64,000 bases of DNA from Maniola hyperantus (GCF_902806685.2 NC_048544.1:14099341-14163340); one strand, 5' to 3'. Counted from the first letter of the stretch, positions 1-11,199 are shown. A program made the numbers and translations. Notes: generated from the sequence alone by a model not told the origin.

Positions 1-699
1 AGGAGGAAACGCGATAGAATTTTTTTGAGGACTAGTGCATGTAATATCTCGAAGCAATTTAGGTTTGAATTGAACTATGGAATTTATTAGTATTGTAAAC
101 TACAAAGAGTTGTGTATGGATCCTAAATCACAGAGACCTTCAAACTAATCCATTATATTAGGTATCTAACAACGTGGGAGAAATAAAATATTCATTCATT
201 CAATATTATACTAGTCAGAGTAAAAATAAACGAACGAAACATTTCTGATTTGGTCTGTATAAGGCATGGGCCCATCGTATAAAATATTAACGATCATCTA
301 TTGATATGTTGATGGCAATATGGCCGCCAATATGGCGCTGCGTCCGGTGAGTTTATTAAAATCAAAGATTATCATAAAATTCGAGATGGGCAAAGCTTAT
401 ACATTCGTAATCCAGAAAGTGGACGTATACCTACGCTTATTTAAGTTTTGTCAAATAGTAAATTAATAAATTAAAATTAAAGTATTTTAAAATACTTGTA
501 ATAGTACTTGTAGGTATAATACCTAATTAAGAAGGTATCACTCGAGGAATTAAATAAATTTTTTTCGACTCGCTTTTTTCACCGGAAAAAATATGTTTTT
601 CATTTATATCTGCCTCTGTGTAGACTGGACCGGTAACAGGTCTCTATAGGTACCAGTGCTAATTTATTTTTCTAAAATGGCTTGACACTTTTTTATTTT
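1..699. other. AT-rich non-coding stretch
   Basis: No open frame with recognisable protein, no tRNA and no repeat shared with the rest of the window was seen here. A short GCCGCCAATATGGCG-like duplication near 322-342 is the only local pattern. Confidence 0.5.
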
Positions 700-921
700 T
701 TTATTCCGATACTTAGCCATTGACTGCAATCTCACCTGGTGGTAAATGATGATGCAGTGTAAGATGGAAGCTAACCTGGAAGGAGTATGGCAATTTTTAT
801 TAAACCCATGTACACCTTTGGTTTCTACACGGCATCGCACTGGAACGCTACATCGCTTGGCGGCACGGCTTTGCCGGTACGGTGGTAACTAGCCACGACC
901 GAAGCCTCCCACCAGAAGAGA
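700..921 (-). mobile_element. SINE-3 copy, head missing
   Basis: The stretch matches the fuller copy at 38966-39284: TTGACTGCAATCT near the tail, then GGTTTCTACACGGCATCG and CTTGGCGGCACGGCT. The tRNA-like head is absent, so this copy is truncated at its 5' end. Confidence 0.6.
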
Positions 922-1004
922 CACGCAGACAGACGTTGTTATTGGTTAAAAATTGTATGGTTTTTTTAAATTAATTATTTTCTAGAGATTTTTATTCTGA
1001 AGTA

Positions 1005-1171
1005 GGCGGCCAATAGTGATGATCATCGATCTTTAGGAGATATCAGATTTGTTGAGCACTGTCTCGGTCGTTGAGACTGACAAAACGTCATATGGGTATG
1101 AGTGACAGAGACAACGCTCTACAAACTTGAAATGTCATTTTAAAGGCCGATGTTCATCACTTTCGGCCGCG
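1005..1171. mobile_element. MITE family A (TA-flanked, GGCGGCC/GGCCGCG ends)
   Basis: Degraded inverted ends begin after TA at 1003 and finish before TA at 1172. The interior (GACAAAACGTCATATG, GTGACAGAGACAACG) is shared with the copies at 22424 and 25204. TA flanks suggest Tc1/mariner-type mobilisation; no coding capacity. Confidence 0.6.
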
Positions 1172-1411
1172 TACTATGCCCGATGCCTGATAGCACGTCT
1201 AACGCGCTTTATCTATTATCTACATTTCATGCGGGCGCCTGCGCAGCTGTGACCTCTTAATGAATGCATCGTGTGTGCCGTAACCTCACTTAATAGTTAA
1301 TAGGTATGTACTTACTTGCTATTATTGATCACACGGCTTTTAGAATGGTTAAAAATTACGATTCGGTACGGTTTGTTTAAACAAGTCAAAGTATTCCATC
1401 CATTCTCAGAT

Positions 1412-2290
1412 TTTTAGGGTTCCGTACCGCATAAGGATAGGAGGATTGTTATCTCACTTCGAAAGTTGAAAATACTTATTATTAGTTCATGACCACAATT
1501 TAATTTTTTTTTGTGTGAGGGTTAGACCCTAAATTCACGGTTTTCAGATTTTTCCCCAAATGTCAGCTATAAGGTACTACCTACCTGCCAAATTTCATGA
1601 TTCTAGGTCAACGGGAAGTAGGTACCCTGTAGGTTTCTTGACAGACAGACGGACAGATAGACAGACAGACAGACAACAAAGTGATCCTATAAGGGTTCCG
1701 TTTTTCCTTTTGAGGTACGGAACCCTAAAAACGGAACCCTTATAGGATCACTTTGTTGTTTGTCTGTCTGTCTGTCTGTCGGTCTGTCAAGAAACCTACT
1801 GGGTATTTCCCGTTGACCTAGAATCATGAAATTTGGCAGATAGGTAGGTCTTATAGCTGACATTCGGGGAAAAAATCTGAAAACCGTGGTTACATCACAC
1901 AAAAAAAATTAAATTGTGGTCATGAACTAATAATTAGTATTTTCAACTTTCGAAGTGAGATAACTATATCAACTGAAAAGTGGTATCATATGAAAGGTCT
2001 TCAATTGTACATTCTAAAACAGATATTTATTTATATTTATGCATCATAGTTTTTGATTTATCGTCCAAAATGTCGAAAAAATACGACTGTAGTACGGAAC
2101 TCTCGTTGCGCGAGCCTGACTCGTACTTGGCCAGTTTTTTCCCCCTTATGTCTGCTATAAGACCTACCTACCTGCAAAATTTCATGATTCTAGGTCAACG
2201 CGAAGTACCCTGTAGGTTTCTTGACAGACAGACAACATAGTGATCCTATAAGGGTTCCGTTTTTCCTTATGAGGTACGGAACCATAAAAA
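1412..2290. repeat. R450 cluster: minus, plus and minus copies joined
   Basis: Three partial copies of the R450 repeat lie back to back. The copy ending near 1728 is minus, 1731-2140 is plus, and 2145-2290 is a minus fragment. The first two form arms of nearly 300 bp that mirror each other around 1729. Short GACA-type runs (1640-1680, 1756-1790) are internal to the repeat. Open frames here are chance products of the repeat. Confidence 0.7.
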
Positions 2291-2609
2291 TGAATAATCG
2301 TTTTTGATTTATCCGGCTATTATTTGGCCGGCTTTTATTTTCATTCATACTTGTAACATTAGTATATTTACTGTATGCATGTGTTGTCTGTGTCGTCACC
2401 TCTAGGTCTCGGCCCCGCCAGCTGTGGTGTGACGGCGACGAGCCAATTCAGACAATCAACAGCCCTAATTACTAATTGCACCCAATGGACGCCCAATTTA
2501 GAATAACCATTTTTTTTTGGTTTCATTCATTCGTTCGTTCAAACTTTTGCGTTTATAAATCAATTTTTCCTAATTTCTGGAAAATGTGTACACATCCACA
2601 TCACCAATA

Positions 2610-2835
2610 ATTAGCTCACAATAGAGCACGGGTCTCCTTTCAGTATGAGAAGCATTTCACCATAGTCTACCACGCTGGTCGAGTCGAGTGCAGGTTGGCA
2701 GACTTCACACACCTTTGAGAACATTATGGAGAACTCTCAGGCATGCAGGTGTCCTCACGATGTTTTCCTTCACCGTTAAAGCAAGCGCATATAACTCCGA
2801 AAAGTTACAGGTGCGTGCCCGGGATCGATCCCCCA
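2610..2835 (-). mobile_element. SINE-1 copy, reverse
   Basis: The reverse complement carries a B-box-like GGATCGATCCC near the right end, then the conserved body with AACTTTTCGGAGTTATATGC, GGTGAAGGAAAACATCG and GAGACCCGTGCTCT. The A-box head is incomplete. Confidence 0.7.
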
Positions 2836-2909
2836 ACCTTCCGGAGACTCCTCTTCGTCTCTCTCTGACGTCTATCACCGTTTTTTTATTAATATACACT
2901 CTTTATATA

Positions 2910-3116
2910 AGCTTATGCTAGCGACTTCGTCCGCGTGGACTACACAAATTTCAAACCACTATTTCACCCCGTTAGGGGTTGAATTTTCAAAAATACTTTC
3001 TTAGCGGATGCCTACGTCATAATAGCTATCTGCATGCCAAATTTCAGCCCGATCCGTCCAGTAGTTTGAGCTGTGCGTTGATAGATCGGTCAGTCAGTCA
3101 CCCCAGTCACCTTTTC
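2910..3116 (-). mobile_element. S5 SINE-like copy
   Basis: Starts with AGCTTATGCTAGCGACTTCG and runs through GGGGTTGAATTTTCAAAAAT, GCATGCCAAATTTCAGCCC and a CAGTCAGTCA run. More than a dozen copies occur in this window; it resembles the lepidopteran Metulj-type SINEs, by memory of the group only. Confidence 0.65.
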
Positions 3117-3654
3117 CGCGTTCATTAAGACGATCGTAGTCAGGTTTAAGTTTTCAACTTTTTATTAATATACTGTTTATATAAATATATGAATAGATCA
3201 TATTATGTATCAATGTAAAACGAATACTAAAGTAAAAGGCAAATAGCACAGATAGCAAATTGCAAAGGAAATACGCTAGCTTAATGGAAATGCGATATTT
3301 TCATTTCACATGTGTAAAACCAAACAGCACGCATTGATTTCAACCCAGTGTCGAAAAGTAATAAGCCCATGTGCGTATAAACGTATTTTCACACCTATGA
3401 ACATTTAGCTAAAGACTATCTTTGGATTATAAAACGTTTCTTGTGTTCTTATGAATGACTTCACTTGATATTAGCTACTGAGTTCCGTCTTCAGAGGTTC
3501 CTTGTTTCTTCATTAGCAGAAACTTTTAACCCGAGGCCCGCCGTTGTGAAATATCAAAGAAAGTGGGTTATAATTAGGTGTCTATTTGTAACTCTTTTTG
3601 TTCCTTTCTATCTCAGTGGAATGTTAATGTGCTAATTTCACAATGTTACAGTTA
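3117..3654. other. Non-coding stretch
   Basis: AT-rich sequence with no recognisable gene or repeated family. Confidence 0.45.
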
Positions 3655-3900
3655 TTAACCGACTTCAAAAAAAGGAGGAGGTTCTCAATTCGTCGGAATC
3701 TTTTTTTTTTTTTTTTTTTATGTATGTTCCCCGATTACTCGAAGACGCCTGGACCGATTTTGAAAATTCTTTTTTTGTTTGAAAGGGTATACTTCAAAGT
3801 TGGTCCCATTTAAATTTGGTGAAGATCTGATGAACATCTTCGAAGATAGATACTGGAACTCCTCAACGGATAAGAGTAAATTGCTCGCGATCAGTGTAAT
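3655..3900. repeat. Interspersed repeat with poly(T) tract
   Basis: Begins ACCGACTTCAAAAAAAGGAG, has T19 near 3700, and continues with CCGATTACTCGAAGACGCCT. This arrangement is familiar from lepidopteran SINE-like repeats; only one clear copy is in the window. Confidence 0.4.
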
Positions 3901-4009
3901 AGCTTAGTAAACAGTAGATTTTTAACCAGTCATAGCATAATTCCATGGGGCCACTAAAAATTGTGAAATAAAAATTTTTTACAAAAAAAATAAACACCGA
4001 CTTCGATAC

Positions 4010-4279
4010 ACAAACACTAAAAATTGAAAAATAATTTAATTTATTACCGAATATATTATGTATACAAGAGTTAATATAGTTCCATAATAATATTTTTTGG
4101 GGTCGGTGCCAATGAGGTGCCATTGTGGAGTCTCATAAAAATATGAAGTCTAGACGATTCGCGCAGCTAAAGCTAATTGGCACCGGCACCAAAAAGTATT
4201 ATTATGGAACTATATTAACTCTTGTATACATAATATATTCGGTAATAAATTAAATTATTTTTCAATTTTTAGTGTTTGT
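4010..4279. mobile_element. Foldback element with 104-bp arms
   Basis: Positions 4010-4113 and 4176-4279 are inverted copies of each other with only a few mismatches, separated by a 62-bp spacer. Non-coding. Most likely a foldback MITE. Confidence 0.8.
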
Positions 4280-4287
4280 TTTTGTTA

Positions 4288-4338
4288 TAGGGATCCTATA
4301 AGGGTTCCGTTTTTCCTTTTGAGGTACGGAACCCTAAA
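4288..4338 (-). repeat. R450 end fragment
   Basis: GATCCTATAAGGGTTCCG followed by GAGGTACGGAACCCT, the terminal part of the R450 repeat. Confidence 0.65.
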
Positions 4339-4689
4339 AATATTTTTTAAGTACTTAAACATTATGTACGTATACAATGTACACGTCATTTGTACGCTCC
4401 AGTATAGTAACAAAATATATCTTTCTGTCTGTGACTCTATATAACTCTTTATCAAAGATAATATTATTTGTACGCAGATAAAGCATCGTTACTCCGTAAT
4501 TTTCCTTCCTCGTATTAAATGTTGTAACAATACTAACTGTAATGTGAATTCAATATTACATATCATTTTACACACATGAAGGTTTAAATTTGCAATATCG
4601 ACAAGTACGTAGCAGTTACTATATTTTCCCCGTGATTTTGTCCACGTTTATTATTCAAGTGTCGGTGAGGCCACAATATTGTAAATATT

Positions 4690-4800
4690 TAAATCGTCTC
4701 TTTTTCCCCTACTTTATAGTTATTTAAGAATTAAAATTGTCTACTAACAATTGAGCCCTAGTTGCTTTAAATAAAGATTTATTATTATTATTATTATTTA
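4690..4800 (+). repeat. LINE-type 3' end with (ATT)n tail
   Basis: A short 3'-UTR-like sequence ends in AATAAAGATTTATTATTATT. A simple-repeat tail after an AATAAA-like signal is typical of a 5'-truncated non-LTR insertion. Confidence 0.4.
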
Positions 4801-5110
4801 TTTAGGTTTTTTCAAAATCCTGTAGGAATTTCTCAAAATTCTCTCTTAGTGGAAATCTCCTACGTTGTTGAGAAAACCTTCACGCAAAGACAGATTTTTC
4901 AAATCCATACTAAATTATAAATTGCAAAAGTTTGTCTAACTATCTGTCACCTTTTCATGGCCCGTCTGCTTAAACGGTTTTGACGACATTTGGAATAGAG
5001 AAAGCTTGCATTCAGGAGATGGATATTGGATATGCTACCTTCTTTTTATGTCGGAAAATCAAAGAGTTTCCACGGGATTTTTGAAACCTTGCGAATAAAG
5101 TCGCGGACTT
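4801..5110 (-). repeat. Diverged S6-like copy
   Basis: Weak matches to S6: TTTTTCAAAATCCTGTAGG, then a GGAAATCTCCTACG stretch and TTTCCACGGGATTTTTGAAA. Followed by an AAATAAATAAATAAAT run at 5115-5132. Confidence 0.3.
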
Positions 5111-5439
5111 CAAGTAAATAAATAAATAAATAGCTGTTTAAGCTGTATGCTGATAATATGTCAGTCAGCCAGTCTCTCCCTCTGGATATACATATAGAAT
5201 ATAGATGTATGTACATTATTTACTTTAGAATAGCGAGTTTAGTGTCAACACAGATAACGAAGTTCAAATAAGTATTAGCACAGTATAAAGAGAGACACAG
5301 TAGTCCGAAGTCTTTGATCTCGTAGTAAATGTGGTCATTTACTACGACATTTACCACCATGAATGACCTCGGGACTCGGACCTTCGGACTTCGGGTCCCT
5401 CCTTGGTCCGGCACTTACCGCACGATTGCTCTACCTATA

Positions 5440-5612
5440 GCGTCGTCGAACCTCTTGTATGTAATATCATATCTTCTCAGACTAAGTATATCATCGTCTT
5501 ACAAACGCAACAACCGACCATCAAAAAGTGTAATTTATTACCTACTAAACTAGATGATGCCTATGGAAATATGGGTTTTGAATAAAACATGTGACTTTGA
5601 CTTTGACTTTAT
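5440..5612 (+). repeat. LINE-type 3' end with (TTTGAC)n tail
   Basis: The sequence TCTTACAAACGCAACAACCG recurs in altered form near 6035. This copy ends in GACTTTGACTTTGACTTT after TTTTGAATAAAAC, as expected for a truncated non-LTR element. Confidence 0.4.
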
Positions 5613-5698
5613 CCTTGCTCTATGGTATTAGTTCGTAGAACGTGTTATGTGGAGTCGCGAAGCGGACCGTAGTTTGGCACACATGACTTTATAATGTA

Positions 5699-5882
5699 CT
5701 CGTCAACGCTTGAATGCGTTATAGACAAACTAAGTAATGCTAGGCATTGTGAATAATGCCGGGGAAATGTCGACTGTGAACTGGCAACATGTCCTATCTC
5801 AAATTTTCGCTTGAACGCGTTATGGGCAAAGTTATGCTAGGCATTGTGAATAATGTCCGGGAAGTGTCTACTGTGAACTAAG
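5699..5882 (+). repeat. Two-copy direct duplication
   Basis: The units around 5706-5778 and 5811-5880 share CGCTTGAATGCGTTAT-type starts, ATGCTAGGCATTGTGAATAA and GTGAACT ends, with scattered differences. Function unknown. Confidence 0.6.
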
Positions 5883-6353
5883 TTTAAGTTCTAATAAGTT
5901 TTAAAAGTGTTTTTGTAAAGTGGTGCTAATAAAAAAAATACCCGGCTGAGTTTGTTGTGGGCTCTTCCTGGGCGCGTTTGGAACCCTCGTAGCTTTAGTT
6001 TTAAGTTTGCGTAAAAATTATCACCACTATTATCTTACAAATCCGACAACTGACAATGAAAAAGTTATTACCTATTTTGAATAAATTATTTGATTTTGAA
6101 CTGAAAATTGCAACGTTTTAAATTTTTGACGATAGCACTTTATGCTATTTCGTACAAATTTCAAGATAGTTAAGTAACTATAGTTTGGAACAGAATTATT
6201 TGAAAAGCATGAACCACTACCATCTACACTGCAGGCGTTTAGCTGAAGGAAGGAAACAAGTTTTTCCTTCATCAATATAGGTAAGTAAACCTAATTCACA
6301 TGAACGTAGTCGCGGACATCATCAACCTATATATTTGGTACAGAGATTTCAGA

Positions 6354-6530
6354 GCTTCAATAGCTCAACCGGTATTGGAGTGGACTGAAAACCGAAAGGT
6401 CGACGGTTCAAATCCCGCCCGTTGCACTATTGTCGTACCTTCTCCTAGCACAAGCCTGAGGCTTAATTGGAGAGGAAAGGGGGAATATTAGTAATTTAAC
6501 ATGGCTAATATTCTTTAAAAAAAAAAAAGG
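6354..6530 (+). mobile_element. SINE-2 copy
   Basis: tRNA-like head with AATAGCTCAACCGGT (A box) and GTCGACGGTTCAAATCCC (B box), body with CCTAGCACAAGCCTGAGGCT, and an A12 tail. The head keeps pol III promoter boxes but is not a tRNA gene. Confidence 0.75.
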
Positions 6531-6629
6531 TTGACCCGACTTCCACGCAAGTGAAATAATTACATTTCCCGGGCATTATACATAATGGCTATATTAACAA
6601 CTTTGTCTTCAACACATGTAATAATGTAG

Positions 6630-7229
6630 TCGGTACGTCCCGGCGCCCGATCTGCTTCATTTATCTAATGCAATGTGCATTTGCTTTTAGTTTTTAGTGC
6701 GGTTACGCCACGCTCCGCCTCGCGGCAGAAATAACGCAGAATATCGGTCACAGACTCCGCTCAGAACGAACAAGGCTTGTTAATTGCTGGACAGTACACC
6801 ACTAGCACTATCGCTGTGGACGGAGCGCGCGCGGACGCTTCCGTTCGATATTCGAATCTCGTGAAAAGCGCGCGAACTCGAACACGACCCGCTGACGTTT
6901 ATTTTTTTTAATCACGCGCGCAAAGGCTGACATTTATAGTGCCTAATTGAAAATAAAAAACGAAATATGCACGATTAAAATTAAAATTAAATTGCATATC
7001 AGTAAGGTCAGCATGGGTGTCGCGGGATGTTTTCGTAACGTTTATATTAGGAAGAAATATCACGATAAGTAATCGGTCGAGTGCAAATGTCGTTTGTTAT
7101 CGATTCATTTGGCAAGTGACATACAACGGTGTTTATGCTCAAGTGGAATAAAGAGTAAAGACGTGGTTAAGGGACAAGCATTCGCGGAATCCCACGGTTG
7201 ATTCATACACCGGTTATCGTGTTTTGCAG
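6630..7229 (+). promoter_or_regulatory. CpG-rich promoter/5'-UTR candidate
   Basis: About 6640-6930 is richer in CpG than the surrounding DNA (GGCGCCCGATCTG, GGAGCGCGCGCGGACGC, AAAAGCGCGCGAACTCG) and lies upstream of the first coding exon. A GTTTTGCAG acceptor at 7221-7229 directly precedes the start-codon exon, so a separate non-coding first exon could lie here. No TATA box or proven start site. Confidence 0.4.
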
Positions 7230-8410
7230 CGAACGGCAAAATGTGTGAGGTCACAAGTTGGATTCCGCACGCCGTGGTGGAAACACTGCGCGACCGCTCC
7301 GCGCAGCCTGTCATCGCTTGGCTGACTTCGATCCGAGCCTCCATAGAAGAATACGACCCACTCATCGTAGTACGACCACCGTCTTCTGCCTCAGAAAACT
7401 CCGAGTCAGACGGAGCGTTTGACGAAATCCTATCCCAATTGGGCAAAGAAATCTTCAAGCTAGATGAATACCAAAGAAACCTCACCCCATCAGAAAAACA
7501 AGACGTCTCACTCAGCATCCTCAACATATTCGACGAGTGTCTAGAAGGGATGAGCCATCAAACAGAAACCGAAACCAAAGTGATAAGCGAACTCAAACCA
7601 AAACATGTGTCCAACGAAAACAAAACAGTGCAGGATTGCAGTGATTCCAGTGTATCGGACGTCTCTCTCGTTTCAAATACATCGTCTAAAAGTGTGAAAG
7701 TGACAAGAACTCCACCTCCAGTTCCTCCGCGAAAATTTCCTATAAAAACCCCCGTGTATGACAACATGGAGTTTAAAGACAACTTTGGCAGATTAGGGGC
7801 GGATAAATTGGAATCGGATACAGATTCCGCGAGCACATGCTGGAGTTACCAAGACTGTAATATAGAGAATCCTGAAGGGGAAAGTAAGGATGCGTATGCA
7901 GCCGTATGGTCCCATTCGACGGGTTTTCATAACTCCGACGAGATTTTGCGTCACGTATTGTCGCAGGCGCAGCAAAGAGCGACGATTTCTCGGTTATCTT
8001 TCGATACTGCTAGCGACTTTTCGCCGCAGCCATTCTCGGTGTACGCGTTGCACGAGGTGGGAGAAATCCACAGGTGCGATCCAACGTCACAAACGCCAGT
8101 AGTCGAAATGACGCCGGACAAACCGTGCGACGACGGGTACGAGCCAGTGCGAGACGCGATAAACTTAACTGACGAGAATATTTACGAGGAAATAGAGTAC
8201 GGGTACAGTTATACGGACGAGGGGTGTTCTTGTGGCGGCAGTGTGGAGGTCGAGAGTTGTTCTATAAGCAACAGTTCCGAGGGTGTGGGGAGGGAGAGCC
8301 CTCTGTACGCGAATCTGAGGGATCACGACGCATACGCGATCCCTCCTGATGTGATTTTCTGGAAGAACTTGTTGCTGGACCCTTTTTATAACGACGATGA
8401 AGAGGATGAG
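7230..8410 (+). CDS. First coding exon, PH-domain (probable ARHGAP9/12/15/27-like) protein
   Basis: Coding from ATG 7241 (context GGCAAAATG) to 8410, 390 codons, ending at donor GTGAGT in phase 0. A possible acceptor ends at 7229. The protein looks largely disordered, acidic and Ser-rich. A proline-rich PPPVPPRK near residue 158 fits an SH3 ligand; YDNM (~172) and YANL (~353) fit the YxN pattern bound by Grb2-type SH2 domains; NIYEEIEYGY (~313) is another tyrosine cluster. Nothing N-terminal to the PH domain matches a folded family I recognise. The large single exon is followed by a ~29.7-kb intron. It is joined to later exons by phase, strand and the PH domain downstream; transcript evidence would be needed to prove the join. 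Confidence 0.75.
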
Positions 8411-8468
8411 GTGAGTGGGTGTATTCGTTTTTTATTATAATGAATTAAGTGTATAATTTATGAAAAAT

Positions 8469-8956
8469 CGAAATATATAAAAGGAAAAAGGTGACTGACT
8501 GACTGACTGATCTATCAACGCACAGCTCAAACTACTGGACGGATCGGTCTGAATTTTGGCATGCAGATAGCTAATATGACGTAGACATCCGCTAAGAAAG
8601 GATTTTTGAAAATTCAACCCCTAAGGGGGTGAAATAGGGGTTTGAAATTTGTGTAGTCCACGCGGGCGAAGTCGCGAGCATAAGCTAGTCGAAATATATA
8701 AAAGGAAAAAGGATTCTTCAAAATTCAACCCCTGAAGGGGTACAATAGAGATTTGAAGTTTGTATGAAAGTCTGTCAGTTTTGAAGTGTCTATAAAGTAG
8801 TTTTGTAGTTAATATTTTTGTAATTAGCAGTATGACATATTTTATTAAACTCATAATATGTTAAAACCTCGTAGTCAAAGATCAACCTTAAGGGTATTAA
8901 ATAGGGGTTTTAAATTTGTGTAGTCCACGCGGACGAAGTCGCGGGCATAAGCTAGT
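8469..8956 (+). mobile_element. S5 array: one full and two partial units
   Basis: A full unit at 8469-8689 runs from CGAAATATATAAAAGGAAAA to GCATAAGCTAGT. A truncated head (8690-8767) and a truncated tail (8879-8956) follow, joined through the same CTAGTCGAAATATAT junction. The array begins 58 nt after the exon donor. Confidence 0.7.
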
Positions 8957-9242
8957 CGAAATATATAAAAGGAAAAAGGTGACTGACTGACTGACTGATC
9001 TATCAACGCACAGCTCAAACTACTGTCACTGTACCTGTCATTTGTGTTTCTGTGGTGCAATAAAGTATATACATACATACATACATACTGGACGGATCGG
9101 TCTGAATTTTGGCATGCAGATAGCTAATATGACGTAGACATCCGCTAAGAAAGGATTTTTGAAAATTCAACCCCTAAGGAGGTGAAATAGGGGTTTGAAA
9201 TTTGTGTAGTCCACGCGGACGAAGTCACGAGCATAAGCTAGT
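8957..9242 (+). mobile_element. S5 copy split by a nested LINE tail
   Basis: A complete S5 unit is interrupted between CAAACTACTG and GACGGATCGG by a 65-bp insert (9026-9090). Without the insert it matches the 8469 copy almost base for base. Confidence 0.75.
9026..9090 (+). mobile_element. Nested truncated non-LTR insertion
   Basis: The insert carries TGCAATAAAGTATATAC and ends in an (ATAC)n tail. The 5-bp TACTG at 9021-9025 is repeated at 9086-9090, the target duplication left by insertion. Confidence 0.65.
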
Positions 9243-9720
9243 ATTTACTTTGGGAGAGCTTGTAGTCGGAGGTCTGTGATTTTTTTGTAGGCTTCTTCTT
9301 AGACCAGGGTGTGTTTGGAAGTTAGAACCTTTCCGTTCTTTAGATATAAATTGACAGATATACCTAATCATCATTGTGCTATCATAATAACTGAATAATT
9401 ATGAAAAATACTTGCTATGAATGAGTTTGTAGTCGTGCTTGAACTTTTTGTGAGCTTCTTCTCAGTCCAGGGTGCATTTAGAACACGCCAGGTCTTTAAG
9501 TATAAGTTTGTTATTACCTCGCTACAAATAGGTACAATAATCCAAAGGGCTTAGAACTCTTTGAATTAGATCTGTTACTGATATCCCTACCTTAGTAAGA
9601 CGTTACCAGGAAGTGATATCATCTAGGGGCCCGAAAAGGCTTGTAACTGTTTTGATTGTGATTTGTTGCCATTGAAATAAATGTTGTAGTATAATGGCGG
9701 ACTTTTCAACTAAATAACAT
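9243..9720. other. Non-coding stretch with a diverged direct repeat
   Basis: Two similar segments (about 9255-9330 and 9425-9500) share GTAGTCG and AGCTTCTTCTTAGACCAGGG-like sequence. No open frame of interest. Confidence 0.35.
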
Positions 9721-9750
9721 CCAGAACTGTAAGTTATCATGTAAAGTTTC

Positions 9751-10073
9751 TATACATGATACAGTATAAGCTGTGATAGCCTAGTGGTTAGGACGTCCGA
9801 CTTCTAATCGGGGATTCGATCCCGGGCACGCACCTCTAACTTTTCGGAGTTATGTGCGTTTTAATTAATTAAATATCACTTGCTTTAACGGTGAAGGAAA
9901 ACATCGTGAGGAAACCTGCATGTATGAGAGTTCTCCATAATGTTCTCAAAGGTGTGTGAAGTCTACCAATCCGCACATGGCCCGCGTGGTAGACTATGTC
10001 CAAAATCCTTCTCACTCTGAGAGGAGACCCGTGCTCTGTAGTGAGCCAGTGATGGGTTGATCATGATGATGAT
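9751..10073 (+). mobile_element. SINE-1 copy with target duplication
   Basis: The tRNA-like head has TAGCCTAGTGGTTAGGACG (A box) and GATTCGATCCC (B box). The body runs to a GATGATGAT tail. ATGTAAAGTTTC at 9739-9750 recurs at 10072-10083, a 12-bp target duplication (the first ATG overlaps the tail). Confidence 0.8.
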
Positions 10074-10083
10074 GTAAAGTTTC

Positions 10084-10483
10084 AGTTGAACAAGAGCTAC
10101 ACTGAGTAGGGAAATCTATTAGATATTTGTCTATGGGAATTGGGAAGTATTCAAGATAAGTCCTACTGATCAAAACCAAACTCCGTCAAAAATGGGCCAA
10201 AATTTGAACCTATATCAAGTTTCAATCTTCAAATAGGTAGGTAGGTACCTACCTAATGACAATTTTTTTTACAACCTACCTAGATACCTTATTTAGGCAT
10301 AAAACACAGGCATAAAAGGGTATATATACTAACTGACTAACATATCGACAAACTACTTGGATCTAGAATCTAGATCTCTATATACTTAATTCTGTTTGGT
10401 TTTCTTTATAATGTCGACCACCACCAAAGAGAGGATTTTCATAAACTCCTCCCGAGCAAAGCCGGGTGGCTCAACTACTTTAC
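10084..10483. other. Non-coding stretch
   Basis: AT-rich, with short AGGTAGGTAGGTACC runs at 10235-10255 that recur elsewhere. No gene seen. Confidence 0.4.
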
Positions 10484-10680
10484 ATTGCATGAATATGTCA
10501 TTCAATGTTCTCAGCGTACATAATTTATTCAAAATTCTTTGATCTTTTATCGTTTTGTATTTTATGTCTTTTTTCTTGTACCTTTATTTGTATTTAAATT
10601 TATTATTAATGATCTAGTTAGTGTAAGTGGCACTGCCGTTCTAATTAGATATAAAATAAATAAAATAATAATAAATAATA
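10484..10680 (+). repeat. LINE 3' UTR, same family as 38521
   Basis: GAATATGTCATTCAATGTTC to the AATAAATAAAATAATAATAA tail matches the 3' UTR following the LINE coding end at 38258-38524. Confidence 0.6.
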
Positions 10681-10692
10681 AATTATAATTTC

Positions 10693-10769
10693 TACTACAG
10701 TCCGCGACTGGTTGAGATGGCAATCAGGGTATGAGGCGGGGGACGGCCCGCACACCCGTACGTCACGTA
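10693..10769. mobile_element. GC-rich MITE, right half missing
   Basis: TGGTTGAGATGGCAATCAGG, TATGAGGCGGGGGAC and CCGCACACCCG match the complete copies at 13169 and 63682. Confidence 0.55.
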
Positions 10770-10788
10770 GGTACCTACTATAGGTACC

Positions 10789-10812
10789 TATTAATTAATT
10801 AATTAATTAATG
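10789..10812. repeat. (TTAA)n simple repeat
   Basis: About five TTAA units in a row following CCTA. Confidence 0.8.
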
Positions 10813-11076
10813 TTTTTTGAGCTACCTACACCTATTGTAGTAGGTACCTATCCAGGTAGCTAACGGGAAAAATATTTTCGATCAAAATTTCCTCAACTTA
10901 TTTTTGTTGACACTCCATTGATTATAATAGGAGTTGATTGCAAACTATTATGTTTTTAAAGCCAATTTAATCAGATTATGTTATAGGTAGGTACTAACTG
11001 AGGTGCCTAGTAAGTCTAGGCACTATCTATAACATATATCAAATCTGACCAATAGGAGTAGGTAGCTCAAAAAAAC

Positions 11077-11199
11077 CGATTACCGTAAAATGACATGTGG
11101 CATCGCAAATAAGAAATATCCAGTATAAGGTACGTACCTTGTTTCAGGATTAGGTAGGTATAATCTTTTGCGATGCGACATGTCATTTTACCGTAATCG
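11077..11199. mobile_element. MITE with CGATTACCGTAAAATGACAT ends
   Basis: The left end and the right end (GCGATGCGACATGTCATTTT then ACCGTAATCG) are inverted copies of about 33 bp. The same ends recur in tandem at 13621-13990. Confidence 0.7.

Noticed and set aside
7105..7527. 140-residue antisense frame over the first exon
   Set aside because: Shadow of the real coding strand; it has no domain.
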